Assembly: GCF_900107645.1 (NCBI RefSeq)
Contig: NZ_FNQN01000002.1
Coordinates: 372,001-436,000, forward strand
Direction: 5' to 3'
Length of the DNA: 64,000 bases
Source: Desulfuromusa kysingii
GTDB lineage: Bacteria; Desulfobacterota; Desulfuromonadia; Desulfuromonadales; Geopsychrobacteraceae
Below the pieces are notes generated by a model. That model saw only the letters and a program-made list of their open reading frames with translations, was not told the DNA's origin and did no database searches. How positions within the stretch are numbered: the first letter of the stretch is position 1; each line of letters opens with the position of its first letter. Below are positions 53,460-62,071 of this stretch, one piece after another. Position numbers and translations under genes: made by a program.

Positions 53460-53975
53460 TCAGACGGTTTTCAATCTTCCACCACATTGCTGGTGGGTAT
53501 ATCTTCTATTCCGATTCAAGCGCCTGACCCGATGGAATTCAGTGCCGCACTTTTGACAGACCGCAACCAGTTTCAACCGCTGTTGATGTAGATCTTTTAC
53601 TGCTTCACTTTCACCAGAACTCTTAGCTGAAATACCCAAAGCATTGGTCCATAACTTCCAAGACGGACCATGTGCTCGCTGATAAGGTTGTGAACCTGCT
53701 TTGCGGCTTAAATAGTCGCAGGCATGGGCAACTTCATGGAGAAAGGTCTGCTTCAAATTTTCAGGTTCTTGTGCAAATTGAAGACGGATGCAGACAGGCT
53801 CCCCACCCCTGGAAACATAAGCTCCCAATCGACGAGTTGCATGACTTTTCTTGATTGGAATTGTCGCAATTTTCTCAAGAAACCCTGCTTTAGATGCGTT
53901 TAAAAGCATCCCTTCTACAGCTAATTCTATCTGTTGCCAAAGATTTAATGCGTCGGCATATTGTTTAACTGTCAT
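53460..53975 (-). CDS. SprT-like zinc metalloprotease-fold protein
   Basis: A 171-residue protein. FLHEVAHACDYL holds the HExxH zinc motif; a further His in HGPSWKLW is the SprT third ligand. A C-terminal zinc ribbon has CQKCG and a following C-G pair (QQCGGR). SprT/Spartan-like proteins are thought to act on protein-DNA crosslinks in eukaryotes; the bacterial role is unclear. ATG 53975 is chosen over TTG 53981. No operon partner. Confidence 0.85.
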   Translation of the reverse strand: MTVKQYADALNLWQQIELAVEGMLLNASKAGFLEKIATIPIKKSHATRRLGAYVSRGGEPVCIRLQFAQEPENLKQTFLHEVAHACDYLSRKAGSQPYQRAHGPSWKLWTNALGISAKSSGESEAVKDLHQQRLKLVAVCQKCGTEFHRVRRLNRNRRYTHQQCGGRLKTV

Positions 53976-54067
53976 GTTCAATCCGTTAAAAATATTGAAT
54001 AACTGCTACGACTCAAAAAAACCAATAACCAGTACCGTTATTAGTCGTTATCTGCAATGATAAATCC

Positions 54068-55021
54068 ATGACGAAAGAAAGACACATCGAGATTGAACAA
54101 CTGGACTGGCTTCCAATTCCGCCGACCCTTGAAGATGGGTTGGCTGAGCATGCCATATCTAAACGCCAATTGAAGAATTGGACCCTGGTGTTACAATCAC
54201 GGCAGATTCCTTGTCGCAGCGAAAAAGTAGATAATAAGTGGCAACTGTCTGTCCCTGTCAGTCACTATCAAAATGCCCTACAAGAACTCATCCAGTACGA
54301 AACAGAAAACCAGAACTGGCCACCACCCCCCCCGGCGGAACGGACATTACACGAAAATACCGCCTCAACTATCTGGATTCTAATTCTTCTGGCAATTTTT
54401 CACAACGTCACTCAGCATAAGATCAACCTGTTTGGACATCACCCGGTCGATTGGTTTGAACTAGGCAATGCCCATGCTGGAAAAATTCTGAATGGCGAGT
54501 GGTGGCGATTGATCACCGCGCTAACCTTACATTCCGGCTTTCTCCACCTGTTCAGCAATATTACTCTGGGTGGAATTTTCATGGTGCGTCTGTGCCGATT
54601 ACTGGGATCAGGACGCGCCTGGTTTCTGGTTCTCTGCGCCGGAAGTCTGGGGAATTTTCTGAACGCGCTGGTTCAATCTTCTGATCATCGTTCCATCGGT
54701 GCATCAACGGCTGTGTTTGGCGCTGTCGGACTACTTGCCACCATCAATATGCTCCATTTTCGCAGCACCCTGCGCAAAAATTGGCCGTTGCCAATTGCTG
54801 CGGCATTGGGGTTATTGGCACTGCTTGGTGCCAGCGGAGAAAATACTGATATTGGAGCACATTTGTTTGGCTTTATTTCTGGGAGCGGGTTAGGGTTTAT
54901 GTCGAACTTCTTTACACAGCACGTTAAATGGTCATGGAAACAAATTGATAGAAAATTGGCTTTGTGTTCTGCCTGCATGATTTTAGGAGCCTGGGGGTTG
55001 GCACTAACAGCCAACCTGTAA
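54068..55021 (+). CDS. Rhomboid-family intramembrane serine protease
   Basis: A 317-residue membrane protein. A soluble N-terminal part (about 1-95) precedes six or so membrane helices. The catalytic serine is S213 in GASTAVFG, and the catalytic histidine is H265 in DIGAHLFGFISG; the helix-2 motif HSGFLHLFSN (155-164) supplies the oxyanion histidine and asparagine. It cleaves membrane-spanning substrates. No obvious ribosome binding site. It is divergent from the SprT gene and may share its promoter region. Confidence 0.9.
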   Translation: MTKERHIEIEQLDWLPIPPTLEDGLAEHAISKRQLKNWTLVLQSRQIPCRSEKVDNKWQLSVPVSHYQNALQELIQYETENQNWPPPPPAERTLHENTASTIWILILLAIFHNVTQHKINLFGHHPVDWFELGNAHAGKILNGEWWRLITALTLHSGFLHLFSNITLGGIFMVRLCRLLGSGRAWFLVLCAGSLGNFLNALVQSSDHRSIGASTAVFGAVGLLATINMLHFRSTLRKNWPLPIAAALGLLALLGASGENTDIGAHLFGFISGSGLGFMSNFFTQHVKWSWKQIDRKLALCSACMILGAWGLALTANL

Positions 55022-55355
55022 TCCTTATTAGTTGGAATCCATTGCACCACAACTATATAGCCGTAAATACGCGCGGATAGTGCGTTGAAACACATAAATT
55101 GTTTAGGATCTGGTAAGAATAGTTATTTTATTTGTAACCATATGAGGCAGAATACGAACTATTACTCCAAGACCTACCCCCTTTCTATACTTTTCAGAAG
55201 GCTCTTGGCAAAACATATACAATTCTTAAACGCACCTCATAACTATCTGTTTTTATTATACAACTCATAACAAACACTATCGAGATAGATGTCGACTTTA
55301 TTTACATACGCAGGATACCACGACAAAACTCCTGTCATTACACCACGTTACAAAC

Positions 55356-55371
55356 TGGCACACTTAATGCT
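55356..55371 (+). promoter_or_regulatory. Sigma-54-like promoter before the PEP-CTERM gene
   Basis: TGGCAC-N5-ATGCT matches the -24/-12 consensus at all positions but one (A for T before TGC), with GG and GC correctly spaced. The transcript would start near 55382, about 55 bases before the start codon. Sigma-54 control is common for PEP-CTERM genes through the PrsK/PrsR pair. Confidence 0.65.
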
Positions 55372-55437
55372 TATAACTACGGTAAGTTTGGGAGCGCTAC
55401 TCGTTAGATATTTATTCAACAAAAATTGGAGGCAAAA

Positions 55438-55986
55438 ATGAAAAAAGGTCTATTATTAATCATTCTTTTGGTATTCGGTTGGGTTGGAGTTGCAAGTGCA
55501 ACACCTATAACTCTTATTGACACAACAACGTTCACCGCAACAGGGACAAATGCAGCAGAGGATTATGTTGCTCATGGCTGGGGTGATGTCAATTTACTAG
55601 ATGGTTTCTCAGATTACGTTACTTGGAATCACTTGTATACTTTTGACCCAGCTGCCGACTCAATCCTCGGTGGAACTCTTACTCTTTCACTTCGTGATGA
55701 CAGTTCAAAATGGTATGATTTTGGTGAGATAGCATTTGGTTATGCTGAAAGTGGCAACTGGGATTTAGGTGAAATTGACACTGGCATCTATTCATATAAT
55801 GTAGGTTTGTCCTCTTTAGCTGACGGAGTTTTCCAAGTAACAATTGCTTCTCTAGGCGGTGACTTCTACATTGACAGCTCGGAACTGTCTATTGATTATG
55901 CTCCTGTTCCAGAGCCCGCAACGTTACTACTTCTCGGTTCAGGTCTTGCTGGTTTAGCTCTGTATCGTCGCAAGCGCACAAAATAA
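55438..55986 (+). CDS. PEP-CTERM sorting domain protein
   Basis: A 182-residue exported protein. The N-terminal signal peptide (MKKGLLLIILLVFGWVGVA, cut near ASA) leads to a mature beta-rich domain of about 130 residues. The C-terminus has the complete sorting signal: PVPEPAT, a hydrophobic helix, then YRRKR. This signal is processed by exosortase (EpsH/XrtA) at the membrane, and such proteins are linked to exopolysaccharide or biofilm matrix. GGAGG lies 5 bases before ATG 55438. No exosortase gene is in the window. Function of the mature part is unknown. Confidence 0.9.
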   Translation: MKKGLLLIILLVFGWVGVASATPITLIDTTTFTATGTNAAEDYVAHGWGDVNLLDGFSDYVTWNHLYTFDPAADSILGGTLTLSLRDDSSKWYDFGEIAFGYAESGNWDLGEIDTGIYSYNVGLSSLADGVFQVTIASLGGDFYIDSSELSIDYAPVPEPATLLLLGSGLAGLALYRRKRTK

Positions 55987-56008
55987 TAAACAAGCACAGG
56001 TTAAATTC

Positions 56009-56039
56009 AAAAGCCCGACATTAATCTGTCGGGCTTTTT
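56009..56039. terminator. Bidirectional terminator between the PEP-CTERM gene and dinB
   Basis: AAAAGCCCGACA and TGTCGGGCTTTTT form a strong stem with the loop TTAATC. T-runs exist on both strands, so it can end both convergent genes. Confidence 0.85.
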
Positions 56040-56043
56040 ACAT

Positions 56044-57129
56044 TCAAACAAACGGCAAATCCATCTGCAATGACTCAACGGCACAAATATCGATTGTCAG
56101 ATGCGATACCGTCACCCCCAGAAGCCTCACGGCTCGCTCTCCGGCATCGGTCTTCTTCAGCAACCCTCCTGCTATTTCCAAAATATCTGCCGCTGTTTCA
56201 ATCGGCTTTTCATGACTGAAACTGCGGGTGACTATTTGAAAATCGGCATACTTCACTTTCAGGGTGAGAGTCATGCCACTGGTCTGTTGACTCTCCAGTA
56301 AAGCACCAACACGCTGAGACAAATCTCCGATAATTGTCATCATCTGATCAATATCAGTGATATCTTCATCGAGGGTCGTTTCTTTCCCAATCGACTTACG
56401 TATTCGATTCGGCACCACGGGGCGCAAATCAACACCACGGGCGATATTGAAATAATATTGGCCAGCCTTGCCGAATTGTTGCTGCAATTCAAGCAGGGAA
56501 TGGGTCCGCAAGTCGGCACCGGTCAAGATCCCCAATGCTTTCATCTTTTTCTCTGTCACCCGTCCGACACCATGAAAACGACGAATTGGCAACTGAGCAA
56601 TAAATGGGGCGGCTTGATCGGGGGTGACGACAGTCAATCCAGCAGGTTTGTTGACATCTGAAGCTATTTTAGCGAGAAATTTATTATAGGAGACCCCGGC
56701 AGAAGCGGTCAGCATGGTTCGTTGCCGGATATCTTGACAGATATTCTGCGCCACCCAGGTCGCGGATTGGATATTGGCTTTATTCGTGGTGACATCAAGA
56801 TAGGCTTCGTCCAGAGAGAGGGGTTCAACCAGATCCGTATAGCTCAGAAAAATTTCTCTGATTTGTTGGGAGACCTTTTGATAAATGTCAAAACGGGGAC
56901 GGACAAACACAACATGGGGACAGAGCCGATAAGCTCGCGCACTGGACATTGCCGAGTGGATTCCAAAGCGCCGCGCCTCATAAGAGCAGGTTGCGACAAC
57001 ACCGCGGCTATCCGGGTTTCCACCAACAGCAATAGGTTTACCTCGTAACTCAGGATTATCCCGTTGCTCAACAGAGGCATAAAAAGCATCCATATCAATA
57101 TGGATAATTTTCCTTTGATCTTCGACCAT
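56044..57129 (-). CDS. dinB: DNA polymerase IV (Y family)
   Basis: A 361-residue translesion polymerase of standard length. IHIDMDAFYASVEQR carries the first catalytic aspartates and PLSLDEAYLDVT the second pair. Helix-hairpin-helix and little-finger domains follow, and the C-terminus LQMDLPF resembles a beta-clamp binding motif (QxxLF type). It makes error-prone copies past damaged bases. I see no clear LexA box next to it. It starts 11 bases after the FKBP terminator, so its promoter must lie close to or within that element. Confidence 0.95.
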   Translation of the reverse strand: MVEDQRKIIHIDMDAFYASVEQRDNPELRGKPIAVGGNPDSRGVVATCSYEARRFGIHSAMSSARAYRLCPHVVFVRPRFDIYQKVSQQIREIFLSYTDLVEPLSLDEAYLDVTTNKANIQSATWVAQNICQDIRQRTMLTASAGVSYNKFLAKIASDVNKPAGLTVVTPDQAAPFIAQLPIRRFHGVGRVTEKKMKALGILTGADLRTHSLLELQQQFGKAGQYYFNIARGVDLRPVVPNRIRKSIGKETTLDEDITDIDQMMTIIGDLSQRVGALLESQQTSGMTLTLKVKYADFQIVTRSFSHEKPIETAADILEIAGGLLKKTDAGERAVRLLGVTVSHLTIDICAVESLQMDLPFV

Positions 57130-57139
57130 CTTTGCAGCA

Positions 57140-57174
57140 TAAAAAAACCACAGAGAATTAACAACCCTGTGGTT
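57140..57174 (-). terminator. Terminator after the FKBP gene
   Basis: On the minus strand AACCACAG and CTGTGGTT form a stem followed by at least six Ts. It lies about 30 bases after the FKBP stop and immediately before dinB. Confidence 0.8.
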
Positions 57175-57202
57175 CTTTCTTTATACTTAATATATGCGCC
57201 GC

Positions 57203-57631
57203 TTAGTTGATCTCAACAACCTCAAGATCAAAATTAAGGGCCTTGCCTGCCATCGGATGGTTCGCATCAAGAACAATCTTCCCTTCTTCCGCGGACTTAA
57301 CGGTCAATAGCAGTGGAGTTCCATCTTCTAACTGGGTCTGAAACTGCTGGCCGACTTCTGGAGTTAGACCGTCTTCGAATTGATTAGGATCAGCATCAAA
57401 GACCATCTCCTGATTATATGGGCCATAAGCCTGTTCTTCCGGCAATCGCACCTGCTTTTGTTCACCAACCTTCATCCCGATAACGGCGAGATCAAAACCG
57501 GGGATAACTTGCCCTGTACCGACTTCAAACTCCAAAGGTTCGGCTTCACGTGACGTATCAAAAACCTCACCATCATCAAAGGTTCCGGTGTAATGAATCT
57601 TAACTTTTTTACCGACGACAACTGCTGACAT
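57203..57631 (-). CDS. FKBP-type peptidyl-prolyl isomerase (SlyD-like)
   Basis: A 142-residue isomerase. The FKBP core (VKIHYTGTFDDGEVFDTS, PGFDLAVIGMKVGEQK) is followed by an inserted IF domain (EEQAYGPYNQEMVF to about 115) as in SlyD, then NHPMAGKALNFDLEVVEI, the usual end. It lacks the histidine-rich metal tail of E. coli SlyD. It would assist folding of cytoplasmic proteins. ATG 57631 follows AGGAG; longer frames overlap the nitroreductase gene. Confidence 0.92.
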   Translation of the reverse strand: MSAVVVGKKVKIHYTGTFDDGEVFDTSREAEPLEFEVGTGQVIPGFDLAVIGMKVGEQKQVRLPEEQAYGPYNQEMVFDADPNQFEDGLTPEVGQQFQTQLEDGTPLLLTVKSAEEGKIVLDANHPMAGKALNFDLEVVEIN

Positions 57632-57657
57632 TATTTCTCCTGTTTGAATTATATGTG

Positions 57658-58179
57658 TCAAGAAAACTGATTATGATGAATCTTTTCATCATGTAATGAT
57701 TGACGCGGATGGGCAGATTTTTCTTCTGCTGGATAACCGATGGCAACAACCATCGCAACTTCCATTCCTACGGGGAGTCCAATCAACTGACGGACGAAAT
57801 CAGAGGCCCTGGTGTAATCATCATGTGCACGTAAGCGGAGTTGAGACCAACAACTCTTTAAACCCAACTCCTCTGCTGCCAGTTGGACAACTAGAGCGGC
57901 AATGGCGCTGTCTTCAACCCAAACATCAGATACTTCTGGATTTGCAGCAATAACAACGGCAAGTGGGGCTGAAGTAAAAAAAGCGGCGCCTTGTTTCTTG
58001 GCACTCGCTAACTGTGTCAAGATATCAACATCATCAACCAGGACAAATTCACAAGGTTGTTGATTTTTTGACGTCGGTGCACGTAACAACGCTTCACTTA
58101 ATTGGGCAATTTTTTCATCTTCGATGGGTTGTGGTTTAAACTTGCGGATACTTCTGCGCTGTCTTAATAAATCAATCAT
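57658..58179 (-). CDS. Nitroreductase-family flavoprotein
   Basis: A 173-residue FMN oxidoreductase. RRSIRKFKPQPI at the N-terminus and APTSKNQQPCEFV are the FMN-binding signatures. Members reduce nitro groups, quinones or other compounds with NAD(P)H; the substrate is not evident. It follows the Roadblock operon by 20 bases and probably belongs to its transcript. Confidence 0.88.
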   Translation of the reverse strand: MIDLLRQRRSIRKFKPQPIEDEKIAQLSEALLRAPTSKNQQPCEFVLVDDVDILTQLASAKKQGAAFFTSAPLAVVIAANPEVSDVWVEDSAIAALVVQLAAEELGLKSCWSQLRLRAHDDYTRASDFVRQLIGLPVGMEVAMVVAIGYPAEEKSAHPRQSLHDEKIHHNQFS

Positions 58180-58199
58180 CTTTGTAACCTAGTAAATAA

Positions 58200-58559
58200 T
58201 CAGGAATGACTCCCTGCCCCCCCGGTAGAAACTCTGCTGACAAGGTGATAAACCTTGTCCAGCATACGAGCAACAGAACAATCAGTTTGCTGGACAATTC
58301 CAAGCAAATAATTGGCGATAGGAAAAACATAAAAATTCTGCATATTGTCCCGGTTAAAGCAGATATAACGACAATAACTGAAGCCGACATTATTCATAAT
58401 ATCAGCCGACAACCCTGAAGTGACCTGCAGTAAACCAGAATAGTCTTCAGTATCGCCCAAGGTATTGCCAAGCAACGTCCCATCATCTTTCACCAGTACA
58501 CAGCCGGAAACGCCCTCAATCTGATTGATTCTTTCGACAAAGTCAACAGCTGTAGCCAT
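58200..58559 (-). CDS. Roadblock/LC7-domain protein
   Basis: A 119-residue protein with the Roadblock/LC7 fold: FVERINQIEGVSGCVLVKDDGTLLGNTL, a middle strand with LQVTSGLSADIMNN, and FPIANYLLGIVQQ near the end. MglB-like members act with small GTPases in polarity or motility. No GTPase gene is adjacent. It is the fourth gene of the kinase/regulator operon. Confidence 0.78.
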   Translation of the reverse strand: MATAVDFVERINQIEGVSGCVLVKDDGTLLGNTLGDTEDYSGLLQVTSGLSADIMNNVGFSYCRYICFNRDNMQNFYVFPIANYLLGIVQQTDCSVARMLDKVYHLVSRVSTGGAGSHS

Positions 58560-58565
58560 AACAAT

Positions 58566-59216
58566 CTAACCTTTCTGGAACGTTTCGAGCAGGGGGGTAA
58601 TAAGTTGACGATAGTTAGCAACCTTTTCGGGCTCTAATATCTCCTGATTAATCTGTTCAATCAACGTCTCAATGCGGGAAAACTCGGAGGGGCCGAGCGT
58701 CAACCATTCATCCATAACCTCATCAAAGACAAATCCAGCCATCGGCCCAAGAACCTTGCCAAGCGCCCCTTTCATTTCCATAAAGAGCCCTTGTAACGAA
58801 GCGCTGACCTTTGCTTCCCCGACTTCAACAGCTGCTGAGCTAACGTCGTTGGGGCTCGTCGGAATTGTGGAGTCGGCAAAGTTTCCAAGCTTATATTCTT
58901 CATGTAGCAGATTGAATGACATGGTCAAGAGGTTTTGATTAAAACTGGGATCGCAGATAGCAAACACAAGTGTCCCTTTTTCCAGTTCACGTGCTACGAC
59001 CACAGATTCATCATAATTTAAAGATAAATCCGTTAAGTCATCAAAGTTCAATCGTCCAACAGAGTAGAGCTTCAACAGATGCTTTCCCACCACTTGCAAA
59101 CGTTCCGCCTTAAAGATAGAAGGAAAGTTTGCTGCCTTCAACCCTTCTTTGGAGTTAACAATAGACGCACCAATAACCCCGGGAATAACCTTAAGCTCAT
59201 CAATTAAGTGTATCAT
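58566..59216 (-). CDS. Roadblock-like protein with C-terminal helical domain
   Basis: A 216-residue protein. The first 100 residues look like a Roadblock fold (IDELKVIPGVIGASIVNSKEG, ARELEKGTLVFAICDPS). The C-terminal part (about 135-216) is helical: LFMEMKGALGKVLGPMAGFV followed by IEQINQEILEP, a pattern seen next to Roadblock and forkhead-associated proteins (DUF8082-like). I do not know a function. It lies between the response regulator and the second Roadblock gene. GAGAGGA precedes the ATG. Confidence 0.65.
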   Translation of the reverse strand: MIHLIDELKVIPGVIGASIVNSKEGLKAANFPSIFKAERLQVVGKHLLKLYSVGRLNFDDLTDLSLNYDESVVVARELEKGTLVFAICDPSFNQNLLTMSFNLLHEEYKLGNFADSTIPTSPNDVSSAAVEVGEAKVSASLQGLFMEMKGALGKVLGPMAGFVFDEVMDEWLTLGPSEFSRIETLIEQINQEILEPEKVANYRQLITPLLETFQKG

Positions 59217-59246
59217 TTGCTTGTCCTCTCACGCAGTCTGCTGCCC

Positions 59247-60353
59247 TTATCCATTTATATAGCGATTGATGGAGCCTTCAACTTCTTTGATGACTTGCTG
59301 CGACTGCACCCCAGGCTTTAACTTTGCCAGGACACAGAATTGCTGGTTATGAAACAATAGATAGCGATATCGATTTGCACCATTAAAAGTGGCATATCGA
59401 TAGGGACCAAAGTCGCAATCTTCCGCCAGATCAGTAAGGAACGCATCAAAAACGGTGGGATCAACCTCATCGAGTGAAGACGTTTTCGGGCTTTTTCCCA
59501 CCAGGACCTTTTCTTGATCAAAAATCGAATATTCCTGCACCGAAACCAAACGAGTCAAAACTTTTTCTAGGACCTGATAGTTACTGTTTTCTGCAGATTC
59601 AACGGGCTTTGAGTCGGCAGATAAATCGTTGATGAAACCATCAACACGTTCATCGACATCTTCAAGATAAGATTTCTCCAACTCAGCAGCCTCATCTTTA
59701 CGCTTAAAGGCTTCGATCAGTAAATGTTCCATGGGCAGTTTAATCACGTCATTCTGACGGCGGCAGATCCCATCCATTTCAATTTCTGCACCGGTCCAGC
59801 CAACAATATCAAGGGCAGCATCCAGTCCACTCTGGTCACCGAGTTCAGCATCAATCAGTTCCCCTCGACTGACATACAAATAAGCAGTTTGGTTGGAATT
59901 CGTCACCTTGAGGGTGCAGTTTTTTTTCTCCACCTTCATCAGTTGCAGAAACGTTGCCAGAGTAATTCCGCGAATAAAACTTTTGCCTCCGGCATTCAAA
60001 CCATTAAAGATACCTTCTTCAAGCATCTGCAAGTCAAGCGGCTTATCCAGAAACTGTAAAGTATCCATCTTTTCCAAACGGGCTTCGATCTCTGGAGTCC
60101 CGAAAGCTGACATGACAATCACCGGTAATTGCGGTTGATGACGACTGGTCCATGCCAATAACTCAAAACCATTCATGACTGGTAGCTTCAGATCAGTCAC
60201 CAGCAAATCAATAGGCGCTGAACGCAACACCTCAATAGCTTCGCGCCCATTTTCCGCCGTCACAATTTGAAACTTGTCATTGTGAACGCTCAAGCCATCT
60301 TTTAACGAAAGAAGAAACGATTTTTCATCATCAACAATGAGTATTTTTTTCAC
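59247..60353 (-). CDS. Response regulator with DUF4388 (PATAN) domain
   Basis: A 368-residue protein. The receiver domain (about 1-115) has DDE, phosphoacceptor Asp in LLVTDLKLPVMNG and a KPLDLQ lysine. A DUF4388/PATAN domain follows (about 125-215, ATFLQLMKVEKKNCTLKVT and YVSRGELIDAELG). The end (about 260-365) resembles another Roadblock-like domain. PATAN regulators in cyanobacteria and Myxococcus steer motility and pilus activity. It starts with GTG after CAGG. The kinase gene is 17 bases upstream. Confidence 0.82.
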   Translation of the reverse strand: MKKILIVDDEKSFLLSLKDGLSVHNDKFQIVTAENGREAIEVLRSAPIDLLVTDLKLPVMNGFELLAWTSRHQPQLPVIVMSAFGTPEIEARLEKMDTLQFLDKPLDLQMLEEGIFNGLNAGGKSFIRGITLATFLQLMKVEKKNCTLKVTNSNQTAYLYVSRGELIDAELGDQSGLDAALDIVGWTGAEIEMDGICRRQNDVIKLPMEHLLIEAFKRKDEAAELEKSYLEDVDERVDGFINDLSADSKPVESAENSNYQVLEKVLTRLVSVQEYSIFDQEKVLVGKSPKTSSLDEVDPTVFDAFLTDLAEDCDFGPYRYATFNGANRYRYLLFHNQQFCVLAKLKPGVQSQQVIKEVEGSINRYING

Positions 60354-60370
60354 AATTAGACCTGTTTGAA

Positions 60371-61456
60371 TTAAAGGTTTCGCTGCAACTGCAGCGCCCT
60401 AACTTCCTCTGTTACGATCGGCAACCTGATTGTGACCTGAGTGCCACAACCCGGCTCACTGACGATATCAATATCACTATCCATCATTGCCAGCAACTTA
60501 CGAGTAATCACCAAACCTAAACCATTGCCGTTCACTTTATTCGTATTAAAGGGTTGAAAGAGGTGTTTCAGTTGTTCTGGATAGATGCCGCTTCCGTTAT
60601 CAGCAATTGTCAGCCACATTAGCTGATCTCGGACTTCAGCACGAATGTGAATTTCTGGAACCTCTTGCTCCCTTAAGGCATCGGCGGCATTATTGAAGAT
60701 ATTCAACAACGACTGATGTAGAGCCCGTTCATCAATTCTGACCCAGGCGAGATCCAACGGAATCTCTGTCTTAATCCGGATGCCATAAGAATTAAAGTCG
60801 CGTTCAATCAACGAGATAAACTTGCCCATAAATTCCACCAAGTGAAGATCTTTAAGCTCAACACTGTCGTACATGGTGAATGCCTTTAATGACTTCAACA
60901 GATATTCCATCCGGCCGATGTCAGCAAGGCCTCGGTCGAGATACTCTCTTAAAATCTGTGGAGAAGTCGTTTCCGAGTTCTGCTTCAGCACGCTCAAAGC
61001 CATCTTCAATGAATTTAGCGGATTGCCGATTTCATGGCGGATCCCAGAGAAGATAAAGCCGATATTGTCCATCGCATTTGCAGCTTGAGCAATAGCTTCG
61101 AGACGACTCTTCTCAGTAATGTCGCGGATAAAAACACAACGACAATCGGAGGCCGCTTTATAGACAGAGTGGCCAAACAGGCGCCCCTGATACGTCACTT
61201 GATGGGCAGCTCGACCAGCAAGGTCGAAATCATCAAGAGCCTCAATATTCCGGACAAAAAGATCATACAACCCCTGATAATCACTACAGAGTTTATCATT
61301 CTGCAGCACTTCAAAGAAGGCAGCATTACAATAGTCGATCGCATGTTCTTTTAAATCCAGAACCAGTATACCGATTTCTATGTGCTCGAGAAGTTGTGCA
61401 AACCCCCAAGTATTTTTATAGTTATCATCTAGCTGTCTAGCAGTATCCCAAGCCAT
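60371..61456 (-). CDS. PAS-domain histidine kinase, soluble
   Basis: A 361-residue kinase without membrane segments. A PAS domain (about 18-115: HIEIGILVLDLKEHAIDYCNAAF) precedes the dimerisation helix with H141 (GIRHEIGNPLNSLKMAL) and an HATPase domain (NIFNNAADALREQ, ADNGSGI, GLGLVITRKLL). It is the first gene of the operon and is the likely phosphodonor of the DUF4388 regulator. Ribosome binding site GAGGAG, 9 bases before ATG. Confidence 0.9.
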   Translation of the reverse strand: MAWDTARQLDDNYKNTWGFAQLLEHIEIGILVLDLKEHAIDYCNAAFFEVLQNDKLCSDYQGLYDLFVRNIEALDDFDLAGRAAHQVTYQGRLFGHSVYKAASDCRCVFIRDITEKSRLEAIAQAANAMDNIGFIFSGIRHEIGNPLNSLKMALSVLKQNSETTSPQILREYLDRGLADIGRMEYLLKSLKAFTMYDSVELKDLHLVEFMGKFISLIERDFNSYGIRIKTEIPLDLAWVRIDERALHQSLLNIFNNAADALREQEVPEIHIRAEVRDQLMWLTIADNGSGIYPEQLKHLFQPFNTNKVNGNGLGLVITRKLLAMMDSDIDIVSEPGCGTQVTIRLPIVTEEVRALQLQRNL

Positions 61457-61531
61457 CGAGGGAAGCTCCTCTTAAATACCCAAAAAAATCAATCAGAAGA
61501 CCCTTTGCTGCTAGACTTCTGGTAGAGAGGC

Positions 61532-61559
61532 ATTATAACAAGTGAGAAAAATAATTCAA
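61532..61559 (-). promoter_or_regulatory. Promoter of the kinase/Roadblock operon
   Basis: On the minus strand TTGAAT (61559-61554) and the perfect TATAAT (61537-61532) are 16 bases apart. A transcript would start near 61525, about 70 bases before the kinase ATG. Confidence 0.55.
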
Positions 61560-61591
61560 GAAAACTAATAATTTTATATAATAGCGTTCTA

Positions 61592-62071
61592 CTAGCTTTC
61601 TTCCGAGAGAGACACACAAAGCGCAGCCAACTTACCATCGGTTAATTGCTCCAACTGGGCAACCGAAACGGGGACAGCGGAATGATTGTTTCCAGCAGCA
61701 GCATAGACGACCGGGAAACGCTGCAAGGACAAGTCAAGAAAAACAGGAAGATCTGCCGGCAGTAAAAATGGACAAACACCTCCGGGAGCATACCCGGTGT
61801 AGCGCAACACCTCATCCGCTTGTGGCAACTTTACTTTTCCACTCAATCCAGAGGTCTGCTTCAATGGAGAACTTTTGACTTTCATATCACCGCAGGTGAC
61901 CACAATAACCGGTTTGCCACCGACGACAAAGAGCAAGGTCTTGGCAATCTCCGCAACACGGCAACCAACTGCACTCGCGGCGGCCATAGCCGTCGCGGTA
62001 GGCTCAGCATACTCCCACACTTCAATATTATGGTTCGCCAGATACTCTTTCAACTGATCTAGACTAGCCAT
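61592..62071 (-). CDS. YbaK/ProX-type aminoacyl-tRNA deacylase domain protein
   Basis: A 159-residue editing-domain protein. The core IAKTLLFVVGGKPVIVVTCGD and GYAPGGVCPFLLP (the GxxP loop) match the YbaK/ProX superfamily, which removes wrongly attached amino acids from tRNA. The exact substrate (Cys-tRNA-Pro, Ala-tRNA-Pro) is not clear. ATG 62071 overlaps the stop of the TPR gene by 8 bases, so translation is probably coupled; no separate ribosome binding site is seen. Confidence 0.85.
   Translation of the reverse strand: MASLDQLKEYLANHNIEVWEYAEPTATAMAAASAVGCRVAEIAKTLLFVVGGKPVIVVTCGDMKVKSSPLKQTSGLSGKVKLPQADEVLRYTGYAPGGVCPFLLPADLPVFLDLSLQRFPVVYAAAGNNHSAVPVSVAQLEQLTDGKLAALCVSLSEES

Noticed and set aside
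55022-55300. Possible small gene after the rhomboid gene (about 61 codons at 55085)
   Set aside because: No ribosome binding site, no similarity, and the sequence is AT-rich intergenic in character.
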